Shown: positions 8,025 to 17,275, numbered from the stretch's first letter. The stretch: 64,000 bases of DNA from Aquipseudomonas alcaligenes_A (GCA_048595745.1 CP184361.1); one strand, 5' to 3'. The notes: generated by a model not told the origin, from the sequence alone. Numbers and translations: made by a program.

Positions 8025-9575
8025 ATGAACTTCTTTTCGGACCGCAGTAGTGCTGTACCGCAGTCTTCCCTGACATCCGATAGCAAACCTCGCTGGTGCG
8101 TACTGCTGGTCGACGATGATGTCGAGATTCACGGCATCACCCGCTTGGCCCTGCGTGGCTTCGAGTTCCACGGGCGCAGCCTGGAGTTGCTCTCGGCGCA
8201 TTCCGCCGCCGAAGCACGCGAACTGTTCGCCCAGCGCGATGACATCGCCCTGGCGCTGGTCGATGTGGTGATGGAGACCGAACACGCCGGCCTGGACCTG
8301 GTTCGCTACCTGCGTGAGGAGTGCGGTAATCGTCTTACCCGCCTGGTGCTGCGTACCGGTCAGGCTGGCCAGGCACCCGAGGACCGGGTGATCCGTGAGT
8401 ACGACATAGACGACTACAAGGAGAAAACCGAACTCACGACCCAGAAACTGCGCACCCTGCTGTATTCCATGCTGCGCTCCTATCGCGACCTGTGCGTCAT
8501 AGAAGAACAGCGCCGTGGCCTGAGCAAAGTGCTGGATGCCTCGGCCAAGGTGCAGAACGCCGCCACGCTCAAGCTGTTTTCCTCCACGGTGCTGGAGCAG
8601 CTGACGTCCTTGTTGCACCTGAACCGCTCGGCGCTGTATTGCATGGTGCTGCCTGGCGCCGGCAACGGCGAGCGCGAGACCCGGACTCTGGCGGCCACTG
8701 GCGAGTTCGTCCGCTATCAGCCGGGTGGTTCTTTCGAGGAGCTGCCGGATGAGGTGGCGCAGCGCTTTCGTCAGGCGCTCACGCAGCAGGAGTCCCTTCA
8801 CTTCGACGACGCCTACGTGATGTACATGCCCGGCGAGCGCGGTGGTGCCAACCTGCTTTACGTGACCCATGTCGAGCCACTCAGTGATCTGGATCGCCAG
8901 CTGCTGGAAATCTATATCCACAACGTGGCACTGACCTTCGAGAACATCAACCTGATGGAGGACCTGCAGGAAACCTCGAAGGAGTTGGTGTGCATCCTGG
9001 CTGACGCAGTGGAGGCGCGCAGCAAGGAGACGGGGGCCCATGTGCAGCGGGTAGCGCTGATCTGCGAGCGCCTGGCGCAGCTCATGGAGCTTGAGGAACG
9101 CGAGGTCCTGATGATCAAGCACGCTTCGCCCCTGCACGACATCGGCAAGGTGGCTATTCCCGACGCCATCCTGCACAAGCCGGGCAAGCTCGATGCTCAG
9201 GAGTGGGCGATCATGCAGAAGCATGTCGACTACGGCGTCAGCATCCTGCAACGCTCACGCCGTGACCTCATGCGTATGGGCGCGCTGATTGCGGGCCATC
9301 ACCATGAACGTTGGGACGGTACCGGGTACCCGCAGAAACTGGCGGGTGAGGCCATTCCGTTGGCCGGGCGCATCGTTGCGCTGGCGGATGTGTTCGATGC
9401 GCTCGGCTCGAAGCGCAGCTACAAGGAGCCCTGGGATGACGAGGCCATCCGCGAAACGCTGTTGCGCGAGCGTGGCAAGCATTTCGACCCGAGCCTGGTG
9501 GACCTGCTGATGGATCACTACGAGGAGTTCAGTAGCATCCGAAGGCGTCTGCCGGATCTGCCGATGGAGCACTGA
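8025..9575 (+). CDS. Response regulator with REC, DUF3369 and HD-GYP domains
   Basis: A 516-residue cytoplasmic response regulator predicted to hydrolyse cyclic di-GMP. The N-terminal REC domain has the acidic pocket VDDDVE and phospho-acceptor Asp80 in LVDVVMET. A central DUF3369/GAF-like sensor region follows (about residues 160-310). The C-terminal HD-GYP domain has His371-Asp372 in HDIGKVAIPD, GHHERWDGTGYP and later helices, so it is likely active. A histidine kinase starts four bases after its stop, making a cotranscribed two-component pair that links an unknown signal to c-di-GMP breakdown. Confidence 0.87.
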   Translation: MNFFSDRSSAVPQSSLTSDSKPRWCVLLVDDDVEIHGITRLALRGFEFHGRSLELLSAHSAAEARELFAQRDDIALALVDVVMETEHAGLDLVRYLREECGNRLTRLVLRTGQAGQAPEDRVIREYDIDDYKEKTELTTQKLRTLLYSMLRSYRDLCVIEEQRRGLSKVLDASAKVQNAATLKLFSSTVLEQLTSLLHLNRSALYCMVLPGAGNGERETRTLAATGEFVRYQPGGSFEELPDEVAQRFRQALTQQESLHFDDAYVMYMPGERGGANLLYVTHVEPLSDLDRQLLEIYIHNVALTFENINLMEDLQETSKELVCILADAVEARSKETGAHVQRVALICERLAQLMELEEREVLMIKHASPLHDIGKVAIPDAILHKPGKLDAQEWAIMQKHVDYGVSILQRSRRDLMRMGALIAGHHHERWDGTGYPQKLAGEAIPLAGRIVALADVFDALGSKRSYKEPWDDEAIRETLLRERGKHFDPSLVDLLMDHYEEFSSIRRRLPDLPMEH

Positions 9576-9578
9576 GGG

Positions 9579-11189
9579 GTGTCCGTGCACTCGCCTCAGG
9601 CGTTGCGCAGCCTGTCCGGCAGATTGATTCGCAGCACCCTGTTGCTGGTTGGCATCCTGGGGCTGTTGCTGAGTGCGCTGCAGATCGGCTTCGACTTGCG
9701 GCGCACCGCCAAATTGCCTGACGAAGATATGGAGGCCCTGATCGGTCTGACGCGCGAGCCCGCCACGGCCATCCTTTTTTCCCTCGACCGCGATCTGGCC
9801 GCCGAACTGCTCAGCGGAACCCTTAAACAGCCCGCCATCAGTCGCAGTCGTCTGATGATCAGTGACAGTGAACCGCTGGCCGTGCGTGAGCGCGCGCTGA
9901 GCACGGGCGCGCTGCGTGGCTTCAGCGACTGGTTGTTCGGTGCGGTACGTCACTACAGCTGGCCGCTGCGCTCGGAGACGGCAACCGGAGTCGAGGCGCT
10001 GGGAACTCTGGAAGTGGACGTGGACACCTACTACTACGGGCGAGTCTTCCTTGAGCGCGCCCTGATTACCCTGCTGCTGACGCTGCTTTACGCCCTGCTG
10101 CTATCGGCCTGTCTGCTGGCGGTGTTCCACCTGCAGGTCAGTCGTCCACTGATCAGTGTGATTCGCTCCATCGCCGGGGTTGATGTCGAGCAGGCGGAGA
10201 AGGCCCGCCTGCACGAGCCTCGTGGTCATGCCGACAGTGAGATCGGCCTGCTGGTGAGACTGACCAACGAACACCTGCAGACCATTGGTAATACGCTAGA
10301 ACAGCTGCGTTTGGCGGAGGTCGGCCTGAAGCGCTATTCGGATGAGCTGGAGTCGCGCGTCGCCGAGCGCACTCGCGAGTTGTCCGAGAGTGTTGCCCAG
10401 TTGCAGGCGGCGCAGAGCCAACTGATCGAGTCGGAGAAGCTGGCTGCTCTGGGCGGGTTGGTGGCCGGCGTGGCGCATGAGGTCAATACGCCCTTGGGGA
10501 TCGCCGTTACCGCTTCCTCGGTACTGAGCGAGGCGCTGGATGAGCTGGGGCGTCAGTTTGCCGAGCAAACGCTCTCCAGCGAAAGCTTTCAGCAGCTGCT
10601 GGGGCAGGCCGTCGATGGCAATGTCATGCTGTTCAACAACATCAAGCGCGCCGCCAAGCTGATCAGTGATTTCAAGCAGACTGCGGTGGATCAGGTCTCC
10701 GAGGCGCGCAGCGACTTCCTGGTTCAGCAGGTCCTTGCCGCGCTGATCGCCAGCCTCCATCCGGAGACCCGCAGGGTTCCCGTCGAACCTCTGCTCGCGT
10801 GCCCGCCCGATCTGCAGATGAATAGCCTGCCGGGCGTCCTGACGCAGGTCGTTGCCAACCTGATCATCAACAGTGTGCGTCATGCGTTCAGCCCGGAGAT
10901 TTCCGCGCAAATCCGGATCGAGGTGCGCGAGCAGGCTGATCAGGTGGTACTCGAGTACCGCGACAATGGTGTCGGGGTGCCCGCCAATCTGCAGGAGCGG
11001 ATTTTCGAGCCGTTCTTCACCACCAAGCGCGGCAGCGGTGGCTCGGGGCTGGGGCTCAACATCGTCTACAACCTGGTCACGCGCAAACTCGGCGGGCGTC
11101 TGGAATTCAGGTCCGCGCCGGGCGAGGGGGTGCACTTCGTGTTGTACCTGCCGCGAGACCTGCCCGTGCTGGCGGAGCGCAAGGACTGA
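9579..11189 (+). CDS. Membrane sensor histidine kinase
   Basis: A 536-residue kinase, the presumed partner of the upstream HD-GYP regulator. Membrane segments lie near residues 18-40 and 165-190 and flank a periplasmic sensor of about 125 residues. A HAMP-like linker and a coiled coil (VAERTRELSESVAQLQAAQ) lead to the dimerisation domain with His300 in GVAHEVNTPLG. The ATPase domain has the N-box NLIINSVRHAF, DNGVGVP, FEPFFTTK and GGSGLGLNI. The start is GTG 9579 or GTG 9585; the second has better spacing from GAGGGG. The reaction is histidine autophosphorylation and transfer to Asp80 of the partner. Confidence 0.87.
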   Translation: MSVHSPQALRSLSGRLIRSTLLLVGILGLLLSALQIGFDLRRTAKLPDEDMEALIGLTREPATAILFSLDRDLAAELLSGTLKQPAISRSRLMISDSEPLAVRERALSTGALRGFSDWLFGAVRHYSWPLRSETATGVEALGTLEVDVDTYYYGRVFLERALITLLLTLLYALLLSACLLAVFHLQVSRPLISVIRSIAGVDVEQAEKARLHEPRGHADSEIGLLVRLTNEHLQTIGNTLEQLRLAEVGLKRYSDELESRVAERTRELSESVAQLQAAQSQLIESEKLAALGGLVAGVAHEVNTPLGIAVTASSVLSEALDELGRQFAEQTLSSESFQQLLGQAVDGNVMLFNNIKRAAKLISDFKQTAVDQVSEARSDFLVQQVLAALIASLHPETRRVPVEPLLACPPDLQMNSLPGVLTQVVANLIINSVRHAFSPEISAQIRIEVREQADQVVLEYRDNGVGVPANLQERIFEPFFTTKRGSGGSGLGLNIVYNLVTRKLGGRLEFRSAPGEGVHFVLYLPRDLPVLAERKD

Positions 11190-11200
11190 GAGGGGCGGCA

Positions 11201-11228
11201 AGGCAAGCCTGCGGGCCTGCCTCGTTTT
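11201..11228 (+). terminator. Terminator between histidine kinase and rhlB
   Basis: AGGCAAGCC pairs with GGCCTGCCT (one mismatch) around TGCG and is followed by CGTTTT. It sits between two convergent genes and most clearly serves the + strand kinase operon. Confidence 0.65.
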
Positions 11229-11239
11229 GTGTCAGATGC

Positions 11240-12652
11240 TCAGTGCTTGCGCGGCACTGGCCTGAGCAGCTCTTCCGGCGGCATTTCGCAGTTGATCTTG
11301 CGCCCGAGCAGCGCTTCGATCGGCGGCAGGGCGAAGGCGTCATCTTCGCCGGCGAAGCTGATTGAGGTGCCGCTGCTGCCGGCACGGCCGGTACGGCCGA
11401 TGCGGTGGACGTAGTCGTCCGGCACTTCCGGCAGGGTGAAGTTGATCACGTGGCTGATGCCGTCGACGTGGATGCCGCGGCCGGCGACGTCGGTGGCAAC
11501 CAGGACGCGGATCTTGCCTTCGCGGAAGCCTTCCAGGGTCTTGATCCGCTTGTGCTGCGGCACGTCACCAGACATCTGCGCGGCGCTGACGCCGTCACGC
11601 ACCAGCTTCTCCTCGATGCGGCGAACCTCGTCGCGGCGGTTGGCGAATACCATGACCCGCTGCCAGTCGTTCTGCGTCACCAGGTTGTACAGCAGCTTGT
11701 ACTTGTCCTGGCTGGACACGGCATAGACGTGCTGCTCGACGGTGTCGCTGGCGACGTTCTCCGGCTCGATCTCGACGATGGCCGGGTTGACCGTCCACTG
11801 CCGTGCCAGGTGCATCACGTCCTCGGTGAAGGTGGCGGAGAACAGCAGGGTCTGGCGGTCGCCCTTCATCGGCGTCTGGCGGATGATCTGGCGGACCTGC
11901 GGGATAAAGCCCATGTCGAGCATGCGGTCGGCTTCGTCCAGCACCATCACCTCGACCATGTCCAGGTGCACTTCGCCGCGCTGGTTGAAGTCCAGCAGGC
12001 GACCGGGCGTGGCCACCAGGATGTCGCAGTAGCGCGATTCCAGCTGCTTGAGCTGCTTGTCGAAGTCCATGCCGCCGACGAACTGCATGACATTCAGGCC
12101 GGTGTACTTGGTCAGGGCCTCGGCATCCTTGGCGATCTGTACCACCAGCTCGCGGGTCGGGGCGATGATCAGGGCGCGCGGTTCCCCCATGTAGCGCTCT
12201 TTCGGCGGCTGGGTCTGCAGCAGTTGGGTGATGGTCGAGATCAGGAAGGCGGCAGTCTTGCCGGTACCGGTCTGGGCGCGGCCGATGGCGTCCTTGCCCT
12301 TGAGGGTGTGGCCGAGAACCTGGGCCTGAATCGGCGTGCAATAGGGGAAGCCGAGGTCATGAATGGCGTGCATCAGTTCCGGGGCCAGTCGGAAGTCATG
12401 GAAGCGGGTCTTGCCTTCCTGCGGTTCGACCACGAAGTCTTCCAGCTTCCAGGTATCCACCGGCTTGGCCGGGCGTTCGCGGCGCGGCTTGTCGGTGCGC
12501 GGTTTCTTGGTTTCGCGCGGCGTTTCCGCCTGCGGCTGCGACTGACGCGGGGCGCTCGACTGGCTGGGAGCGCTGGAGGTGCTGGCGGGAGTGATGCTGG
12601 CGGGCTGTTCGGCTTCGCCCTTGCTGAAAATTTTCTTGAGTGCTTTGAGCAC
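11240..12652 (-). CDS. rhlB: DEAD-box ATP-dependent RNA helicase RhlB
   Basis: ATP-dependent RNA helicase of the RhlB type, which unwinds structured RNA and in enterobacteria works with the degradosome. All core motifs are present: Q-motif region CTPIQAQVL, Walker A AQTGTGKT, PTREL, DEAD in VLDEADRML, SAT in LFSATFT, and HRIGRTGRAG. A disordered N-terminal region rich in Ser, Ala, Pro and Lys (residues 10-75) precedes the core. GTG 12652 (VLKALKKIF) is chosen because related proteins begin there; the frame extends to a TTG at 12700 without a good ribosome site. Length is 470 residues. Confidence 0.88.
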   Translation of the reverse strand: MLKALKKIFSKGEAEQPASITPASTSSAPSQSSAPRQSQPQAETPRETKKPRTDKPRRERPAKPVDTWKLEDFVVEPQEGKTRFHDFRLAPELMHAIHDLGFPYCTPIQAQVLGHTLKGKDAIGRAQTGTGKTAAFLISTITQLLQTQPPKERYMGEPRALIIAPTRELVVQIAKDAEALTKYTGLNVMQFVGGMDFDKQLKQLESRYCDILVATPGRLLDFNQRGEVHLDMVEVMVLDEADRMLDMGFIPQVRQIIRQTPMKGDRQTLLFSATFTEDVMHLARQWTVNPAIVEIEPENVASDTVEQHVYAVSSQDKYKLLYNLVTQNDWQRVMVFANRRDEVRRIEEKLVRDGVSAAQMSGDVPQHKRIKTLEGFREGKIRVLVATDVAGRGIHVDGISHVINFTLPEVPDDYVHRIGRTGRAGSSGTSISFAGEDDAFALPPIEALLGRKINCEMPPEELLRPVPRKH

Positions 12653-12703
12653 GGCCGTCTCGTATTGGTCAAGGAATGAACGGAGGCCAGTGTAAAGCAA
12701 GAT

Positions 12704-12731
12704 GCCCGCGCGGCGAAGTGCCGCGCGGGTT
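12704..12731. terminator. Hairpin between rhlB and dipeptidase genes
   Basis: A perfect 10-bp stem (CCCGCGCGGC / GCCGCGCGGG) with a 5-base loop. It follows the dipeptidase stop and precedes rhlB on the minus strand. No long T-run follows on either side, so it may be a Rho-assisted or weak terminator. Confidence 0.5.
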
Positions 12732-12739
12732 GCACCCGC

Positions 12740-13900
12740 TCAGTCGGGGAGGCTGGCGAGGAGCAGGTCGCGCACGTTGCCGCCCATGATCGCGGCGATG
12801 TCGGCGTCACTGAAGCCGGCGCCCTGCAGGCCTTCGGTGATCTGCGCCAGGCCGGTGGTATCGAAGGGCGTCTGCACGGTGCCGTTGAAGTCCGAGCCCA
12901 GGGCTACGTGCGGCACTCCGACCTTGTCCGCGGCATAGCGGATGGCGCGGACGATGGCGCCGACCGAGGTTTCGCAGACGGCCGCGTCCCAGTAGCCGAT
13001 GCCGATCACTCCGCCGGTGGCGGCGATGCGCTTCAGGTGATCGTCGGTGAGGTTGCGCGGTCCCGGGCAGGTGCCGGCGACGCCGGTGTGAGAGACCAGG
13101 ACGGGGCGTTTGGCGATGGCCAGCACGTCATCGATCAGCGGCTTGGAGGCATGGGCCAGGTCGACCAGCATGCGCTTCTCTTCCAAACGGGCGATTACCT
13201 GGCGGCCCAGTGGTGTCAGCCCGCCCTTGACCAGGCCATGGGCCGAGCCACCGACCTCGTTATCGAAGAAATGGGTCAGGCCGGCGATGCGAAAACCGGC
13301 GTCATACAGGCGGTCGAGGTTCTCCAGCTTACCCTCGATGGGCTGCAGCCCTTCGGTGGCCAGCACGGTGGCCAGGCGCTGCGGGTCGCGCTGCCAGTCT
13401 TCCAGGTAGCGGGCCAGCTCGGCACGGTTGTGGATCAGCACCAGTTTGCCGTCGCTGGCGGCTGCGGCCTGCTTCAGCTTGTCGGCCTGGTACAGGGCGC
13501 GGGCCAGCAGGCTGCTCCAGGTTTCCCGCGGCCAGCGCTGGGCCATGGCCAGCAGGGTGATGTTGTCGCTGTCGGCGCCGTTGCTCTCGTAGTTGATGCC
13601 GCGCGGGGTCTTGGTGACGGTGGAAAATACCTGCAGGCCGACACGGCCCTCGAGCAGGCGCGGCAGATCGGAGTGACCGTAGTCGTGGCGCTCGAGCAGG
13701 TCGCGCTGCCAGAGCAGAGCATCGTCGTGCAGGTCGGCGACGAACAGGCGCTGGTGCAGCTGCTTGGCCTGGTCGCTGGCCGGGTAGGGCGGCGGAGCCG
13801 CCACGCTGTTCATCTGACGGTCGAGCAGGTTGGGCAGAGTGAAGAAGGTGCCCGCGCCCACGGGCACGAGGATCAGCAGGGCGAGCAGCAGCTTGGGCAT
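12740..13900 (-). CDS. Membrane dipeptidase (peptidase family M19)
   Basis: A zinc dipeptidase of the renal-dipeptidase family, 386 residues. A single N-terminal hydrophobic segment (LLLALLILVPVGAG) suggests export with membrane anchoring. Metal ligands follow the family order: His58 and Asp60 in ADLHDD, Glu in LATEGLQ, His in DLAHAS and His in VSHTGV. GSDFNGT and a late GGN are also conserved. It probably splits dipeptides, including D-containing ones, in the periplasm. It lies upstream of rhlB on the same strand with a hairpin between them, so a common message is uncertain. Confidence 0.87.
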   Translation of the reverse strand: MPKLLLALLILVPVGAGTFFTLPNLLDRQMNSVAAPPPYPASDQAKQLHQRLFVADLHDDALLWQRDLLERHDYGHSDLPRLLEGRVGLQVFSTVTKTPRGINYESNGADSDNITLLAMAQRWPRETWSSLLARALYQADKLKQAAAASDGKLVLIHNRAELARYLEDWQRDPQRLATVLATEGLQPIEGKLENLDRLYDAGFRIAGLTHFFDNEVGGSAHGLVKGGLTPLGRQVIARLEEKRMLVDLAHASKPLIDDVLAIAKRPVLVSHTGVAGTCPGPRNLTDDHLKRIAATGGVIGIGYWDAAVCETSVGAIVRAIRYAADKVGVPHVALGSDFNGTVQTPFDTTGLAQITEGLQGAGFSDADIAAIMGGNVRDLLLASLPD

Positions 13901-14002
13901 GGTGCATGTCCGATCATTGTTGTTGTGCGCCGGACTCTAGCAAGGCGCGTCAGCGGCTGGCGATGATGTGGCGGATTCGCCGGGGAGTTTGGCGAGGCGG
14001 CC

Positions 14003-14941
14003 TCAGCCGTACAGGCAGTTACGGCCCTGTTGCTTGGCCTTGTAAAGGGCGCAGTCGGCACGTGCGATCAGGCTTTCCAGGCCGTCCTTGTCCTGCAGCT
14101 GCGCCATACCGATGGACACGGTGACGCCCGGCAGTATGCCCACCGGCGAATAGAACGATTCGATCTGCGCCAGGCTCTGGCGCAGGCGCTCGCCGATGGT
14201 GCGGGCTTCCGCCGCGTCCAGCTCCGGAAGGAGGATGACGAACTCCTCGCCGCCATAGCGCACCATGCTGTCCTTGGGCCGCAGCTGGTTGCGCAGGGTG
14301 TGCGCCACCAGGCACAGGGCATAGTCACCGGCCAGGTGGCCGTGCTGGTCGTTGTAGGCCTTGAAGTGGTCGACATCGAGCATCAGCATGCTCAGCGGCT
14401 GGCCATTGAAGGCGCAGCGGGTGCTCTCGCGCTCGTAGACGTGCTCCAGCCAGCGCCGGTTGAAGCAACCGGTGAGGATGTCGACATTGGCGTTCTGTTC
14501 GCTGTCGAGGATGATCCGGTTGCCCTGGCGAACGCGCTCGCACAGCAACTCCAGCAGGTTCTGCATCAGCTCCGGCGACTGGTTGAACAGCTTGACCAGC
14601 GATTCGCGGTGCAGGCGCAGCACCAGCGAGGGCTGCGTGGCCACGACATAGGCAGAGGGGCGGTCATTGTCGATGAAGCTGATTTCCCCGGCGCAGTCGC
14701 CCGGGCGCAGGGTGCTGACCGGCTGATTGTCGAGCGAGCCGAGGTAGACCTTCAGCTCGCCCTCCAGCAGGAGGTACAGATGCTGGTTGCGGTTGAAGGG
14801 CGAGAGCAGAATCTCGCTGGCCTCCAGCTCGCAGGCACGGAACTCGCGCAGTAGCTGTTGCAGGCTGTTGGCCGTGACATTCTGGAATAGTCGCAGTTGG
14901 CGGATCTGCTGGAGATCCTCCTGCCAGTGGGCATTTTTCAT
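14003..14941 (-). CDS. Diguanylate cyclase with N-terminal cyclic-nucleotide-binding domain
   Basis: Predicted c-di-GMP synthase. An N-terminal cNMP-binding domain (LFQNVTANSLQQLL to about residue 125, with PGDCAGEISFIDNDRPSA as the phosphate-binding cassette) is joined to a C-terminal GGDEF domain with active site GGEEF and SIGMAQL. An RPKD sequence five residues before GGEEF is a complete RxxD inhibitory site, so product inhibition is expected. The start is uncertain: ATG 14941 is used here, but ATG 14971 and GTG 14995 are in frame and none has a clear ribosome site. Residues follow the 312-residue form. Confidence 0.82.
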   Translation of the reverse strand: MKNAHWQEDLQQIRQLRLFQNVTANSLQQLLREFRACELEASEILLSPFNRNQHLYLLLEGELKVYLGSLDNQPVSTLRPGDCAGEISFIDNDRPSAYVVATQPSLVLRLHRESLVKLFNQSPELMQNLLELLCERVRQGNRIILDSEQNANVDILTGCFNRRWLEHVYERESTRCAFNGQPLSMLMLDVDHFKAYNDQHGHLAGDYALCLVAHTLRNQLRPKDSMVRYGGEEFVILLPELDAAEARTIGERLRQSLAQIESFYSPVGILPGVTVSIGMAQLQDKDGLESLIARADCALYKAKQQGRNCLYG

Positions 14942-15186
14942 CGCAAGAATGAATAACCTGTCTGGCTGCATAGAGCGGCGGGCATCGCGAAACACTCCCT
15001 GTTTAGGGCGAAAACCTGACTACCCCGGACCTTATTCCCTGCAATATTACCTAGGCAATCCCCGCGCTAGAGCCGCCCGACCAGCGGTCGAGCGGGCTGG
15101 ACGGGGGCCTGGAAGGTGACATTCACTTGACTGGATTTCGTTCAGTTAGCGAGCCCTGGCGGGGTATCGACGTAAGCTTGACGTGC

Positions 15187-15846
15187 TTAGCGTGACAGGC
15201 GTTGCTGCAGCCAGGCGGCGATGTCCTGGATCTCCTCCAGCACCACCTCGTGGCCCATTGGGTACTCACGCCATTGCGCCGCGATGCCCTGAGCGATGAG
15301 TGCGTCGTAGGCGGCGCGGCCCATGAAGGGCGGTACCACTTCGTCCTGGCTGCCGTGCAGGCAGAGCACCGGCAGGTTGCGCCGCGGCGCATCCAGTTGC
15401 AGGTCTTCGCTGAAGGTCGGGGCATAGGTGGACAGCGCCAGCAGTCCGCCCAGCGGCCCCTGCCAGCGCAGGAAGGCGCTGTGATAGACAACTGCACCGC
15501 CCTGGGAGAAGCCGGCGAGGATGATGCGTGCCGGATCGATGCCGCCGTCGCGCTGTCCTTCGATCAGGCCGATCACTGTCTGGGTCGAGGCTTCCATCTG
15601 TTCCTTGTCGATGGCCCGTGCCGGGCTCATGGCCAGGATGTCGTACCAGCTGGGCATGGACCAGCCACCATTGATGGTCACCGGCCGCGTGGGTGCCTGG
15701 GGCAACACGAAGCGCGTGTTCGGCAGTTGCTGCTGCAGCATCTTGGCCACCGGCTCGAAGTCGTAACGGTCGGCGCCCAGGCCGTGTAACCAGATGACGC
15801 AGGAATCAGCCTCGTGGGAGGGCTCCAGTATCAGGGCTTCTTGCAT
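15187..15846 (-). CDS. Carboxylesterase (alpha/beta hydrolase)
   Basis: A 219-residue serine esterase of the carboxylesterase/phospholipase family (acyl-protein thioesterase type). The nucleophile is in GFSQGGAV, the aspartate in HGSQDEVVP and the histidine in PMGHEV; the oxyanion region is WLHGLGAD. No signal peptide is seen, so it is cytoplasmic. It cleaves short-chain esters or thioesters, and the physiological substrate is unknown. It is divergent from aapJ, an arrangement also remembered from P. aeruginosa (PA3859/PA3858). Confidence 0.88.
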   Translation of the reverse strand: MQEALILEPSHEADSCVIWLHGLGADRYDFEPVAKMLQQQLPNTRFVLPQAPTRPVTINGGWSMPSWYDILAMSPARAIDKEQMEASTQTVIGLIEGQRDGGIDPARIILAGFSQGGAVVYHSAFLRWQGPLGGLLALSTYAPTFSEDLQLDAPRRNLPVLCLHGSQDEVVPPFMGRAAYDALIAQGIAAQWREYPMGHEVVLEEIQDIAAWLQQRLSR

Positions 15847-15849
15847 GTT

Positions 15850-15866
15850 TGCTCCACTTTGGTGCG
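15850..15866 (+). promoter_or_regulatory. Candidate NtrC binding site
   Basis: TGCTCC-N5-GGTGCG matches the NtrC consensus TGCACC-N5-GGTGCA with one mismatch in each arm. It lies about 130 bases upstream of a sigma-54 promoter, a normal enhancer distance. Confidence 0.6.
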
Positions 15867-15981
15867 CATGATTGGTTTTGGTACGGGGGCGTGCGCAGCG
15901 CGTTGTCGATTTCGTTAAGAAGATGTCGCACCGCTAGAACTTTACCTATTGACCTTCCTTCAATACCGCTCGGTCACGAAG

Positions 15982-15998
15982 CTGGTACGCGCCTTGCT
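15982..15998 (+). promoter_or_regulatory. Sigma-54 (RpoN) promoter of aapJQMP
   Basis: CTGGTACG-N4-TTGCT carries the invariant GG (-24) and GC (-12) with exactly ten bases between them, close to the consensus YTGGCACG-N4-TTGCW. The transcript would begin near 16009, about 230 bases before aapJ. Confidence 0.75.
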
Positions 15999-16238
15999 GT
16001 AGCGAACGGGTCCGGTGGGGGCCGCATGCTGCGGAGTAGCCGGACACTCTGCTGCGTCTCTTTCCCGTAAGACCTACGGGGAGTGAGCGGGTCATTCGCC
16101 GGTCTGCGGATCGGCATCTAGACTCCCTTCAGGTTCGCACCCCGGTTGATCCTGCCATGGTGGCGGGATCGAACGTGCCTCACAAGGGTACGGCGGCAGG
16201 ACCGAGACTCGACCAAACAAGAACACTTGGAGGTTTTG

Positions 16239-17267
16239 ATGAAGATGGTGAAATCCACCCTGGCAGTACTGACCACGGCTGCGGTGCTCGGTGTGAGCGG
16301 TTTTGCTCATGCGGGAGCCACCCTGGATGCGGTGAAGAAGAAAGGCTTCGTGCAGTGCGGTATCAGCGACGGCTTGCCCGGTTTCTCCTACGCCGACGCC
16401 AAGGGCAACTACCTGGGCATCGACGTGGATGTCTGCCGTGCCGTGGCCGCTGCCGTATTCGGCGACGCCTCCAAGGTCAAGTACAGCCCGCTGACCGCCA
16501 AGGAGCGCTTCACCGCGCTGCAATCCGGCGAGGTCGACATGCTGTCGCGCAACACCACCTGGACCAGCTCGCGTGATGCGGCCATGGGCCTGAACTTCAC
16601 CGGCGTGACCTACTACGACGGTCAGGGCTTCCTGGTGAACAAGAAGCTTGGCGTATCCAGCGCCAAGGAACTGGATGGCGCCACTGTGTGCATCCAGGCC
16701 GGTACCACCACCGAGCTGAACCTCGCCGACTACTTCCGCGCCAACGGCCTGAAGTACACCCCCATCACCTACGACACCTCCGACGAGAGCGCCAAGTCGC
16801 TGGAGTCCGGCCGTTGCGACGTGCTGACCTCCGACCAGTCGCAGCTGTACGCCCAGCGCATCAAACTGGCCGCGCCGGATGACTACGTGGTGCTGCCGGA
16901 AGTGATCTCCAAGGAACCGCTCGGCCCGTCCGTGCGTCAGGGTGACGAGGAGTGGTTCGATATCGTGCGCTGGACCCTCTATGCGCAGCTCAATGCCGAA
17001 GAGCTGGGCGTGACTTCCGCTAACGTGGAAGAACTGTCCAAGTCCACCAAGAACCCGGATATCGCCCGTCTGCTGGGTGCCGAGGGTGACTTCGGCAAGG
17101 ATCTGAAGCTGCCGAAGGACTGGGCTGTGCAGATCGTCAAGCAAGTCGGTAACTACGGTGAAATCTTCGATCGCAACGTCGGTGCCGGCAGCGAGCTGAA
17201 GATCGAACGTGGCCTCAATGCCCTGTGGAACAAGGGTGGTCTGCAGTACGCACCGCCGGTGCGCTGA
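16239..17267 (+). CDS. aapJ: General L-amino acid ABC transporter, periplasmic binding protein
   Basis: Periplasmic substrate-binding component of the AapJQMP importer, 342 residues with a signal peptide ending near AGFAHA/G (residues 1-26). The SBP_bac_3 fold is shown by GFVQCGISDGLPGFS and VDVCRAVAAAVFGD, and by ERFTALQSGEVDML. Aap systems take up a broad range of L-amino acids. A strong GGAGG lies six bases before the ATG. It is the first gene of the operon, under a sigma-54 promoter, and two stem-loops follow it, which should make its product more abundant than the membrane components. Confidence 0.93.
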   Translation: MKMVKSTLAVLTTAAVLGVSGFAHAGATLDAVKKKGFVQCGISDGLPGFSYADAKGNYLGIDVDVCRAVAAAVFGDASKVKYSPLTAKERFTALQSGEVDMLSRNTTWTSSRDAAMGLNFTGVTYYDGQGFLVNKKLGVSSAKELDGATVCIQAGTTTELNLADYFRANGLKYTPITYDTSDESAKSLESGRCDVLTSDQSQLYAQRIKLAAPDDYVVLPEVISKEPLGPSVRQGDEEWFDIVRWTLYAQLNAEELGVTSANVEELSKSTKNPDIARLLGAEGDFGKDLKLPKDWAVQIVKQVGNYGEIFDRNVGAGSELKIERGLNALWNKGGLQYAPPVR

Positions 17268-17275
17268 CCGCCATG

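Larger units (their letters stand above)
15847..16238 (+). promoter_or_regulatory. Leader and control region of aapJQMP
   Basis: This 392-base gap has no credible gene. It contains an NtrC-like site near its left end, a sigma-54 promoter at 15982-15998, and a leader of roughly 230 bases with GC-rich repeats before the aapJ ribosome site GGAGG (16229-16233). Confidence 0.6.

Noticed and set aside
15849..16070. A 73-residue frame in the aapJ leader
   Set aside because: It overlaps the NtrC-like site and the sigma-54 promoter and has no ribosome site, so it is not a gene.
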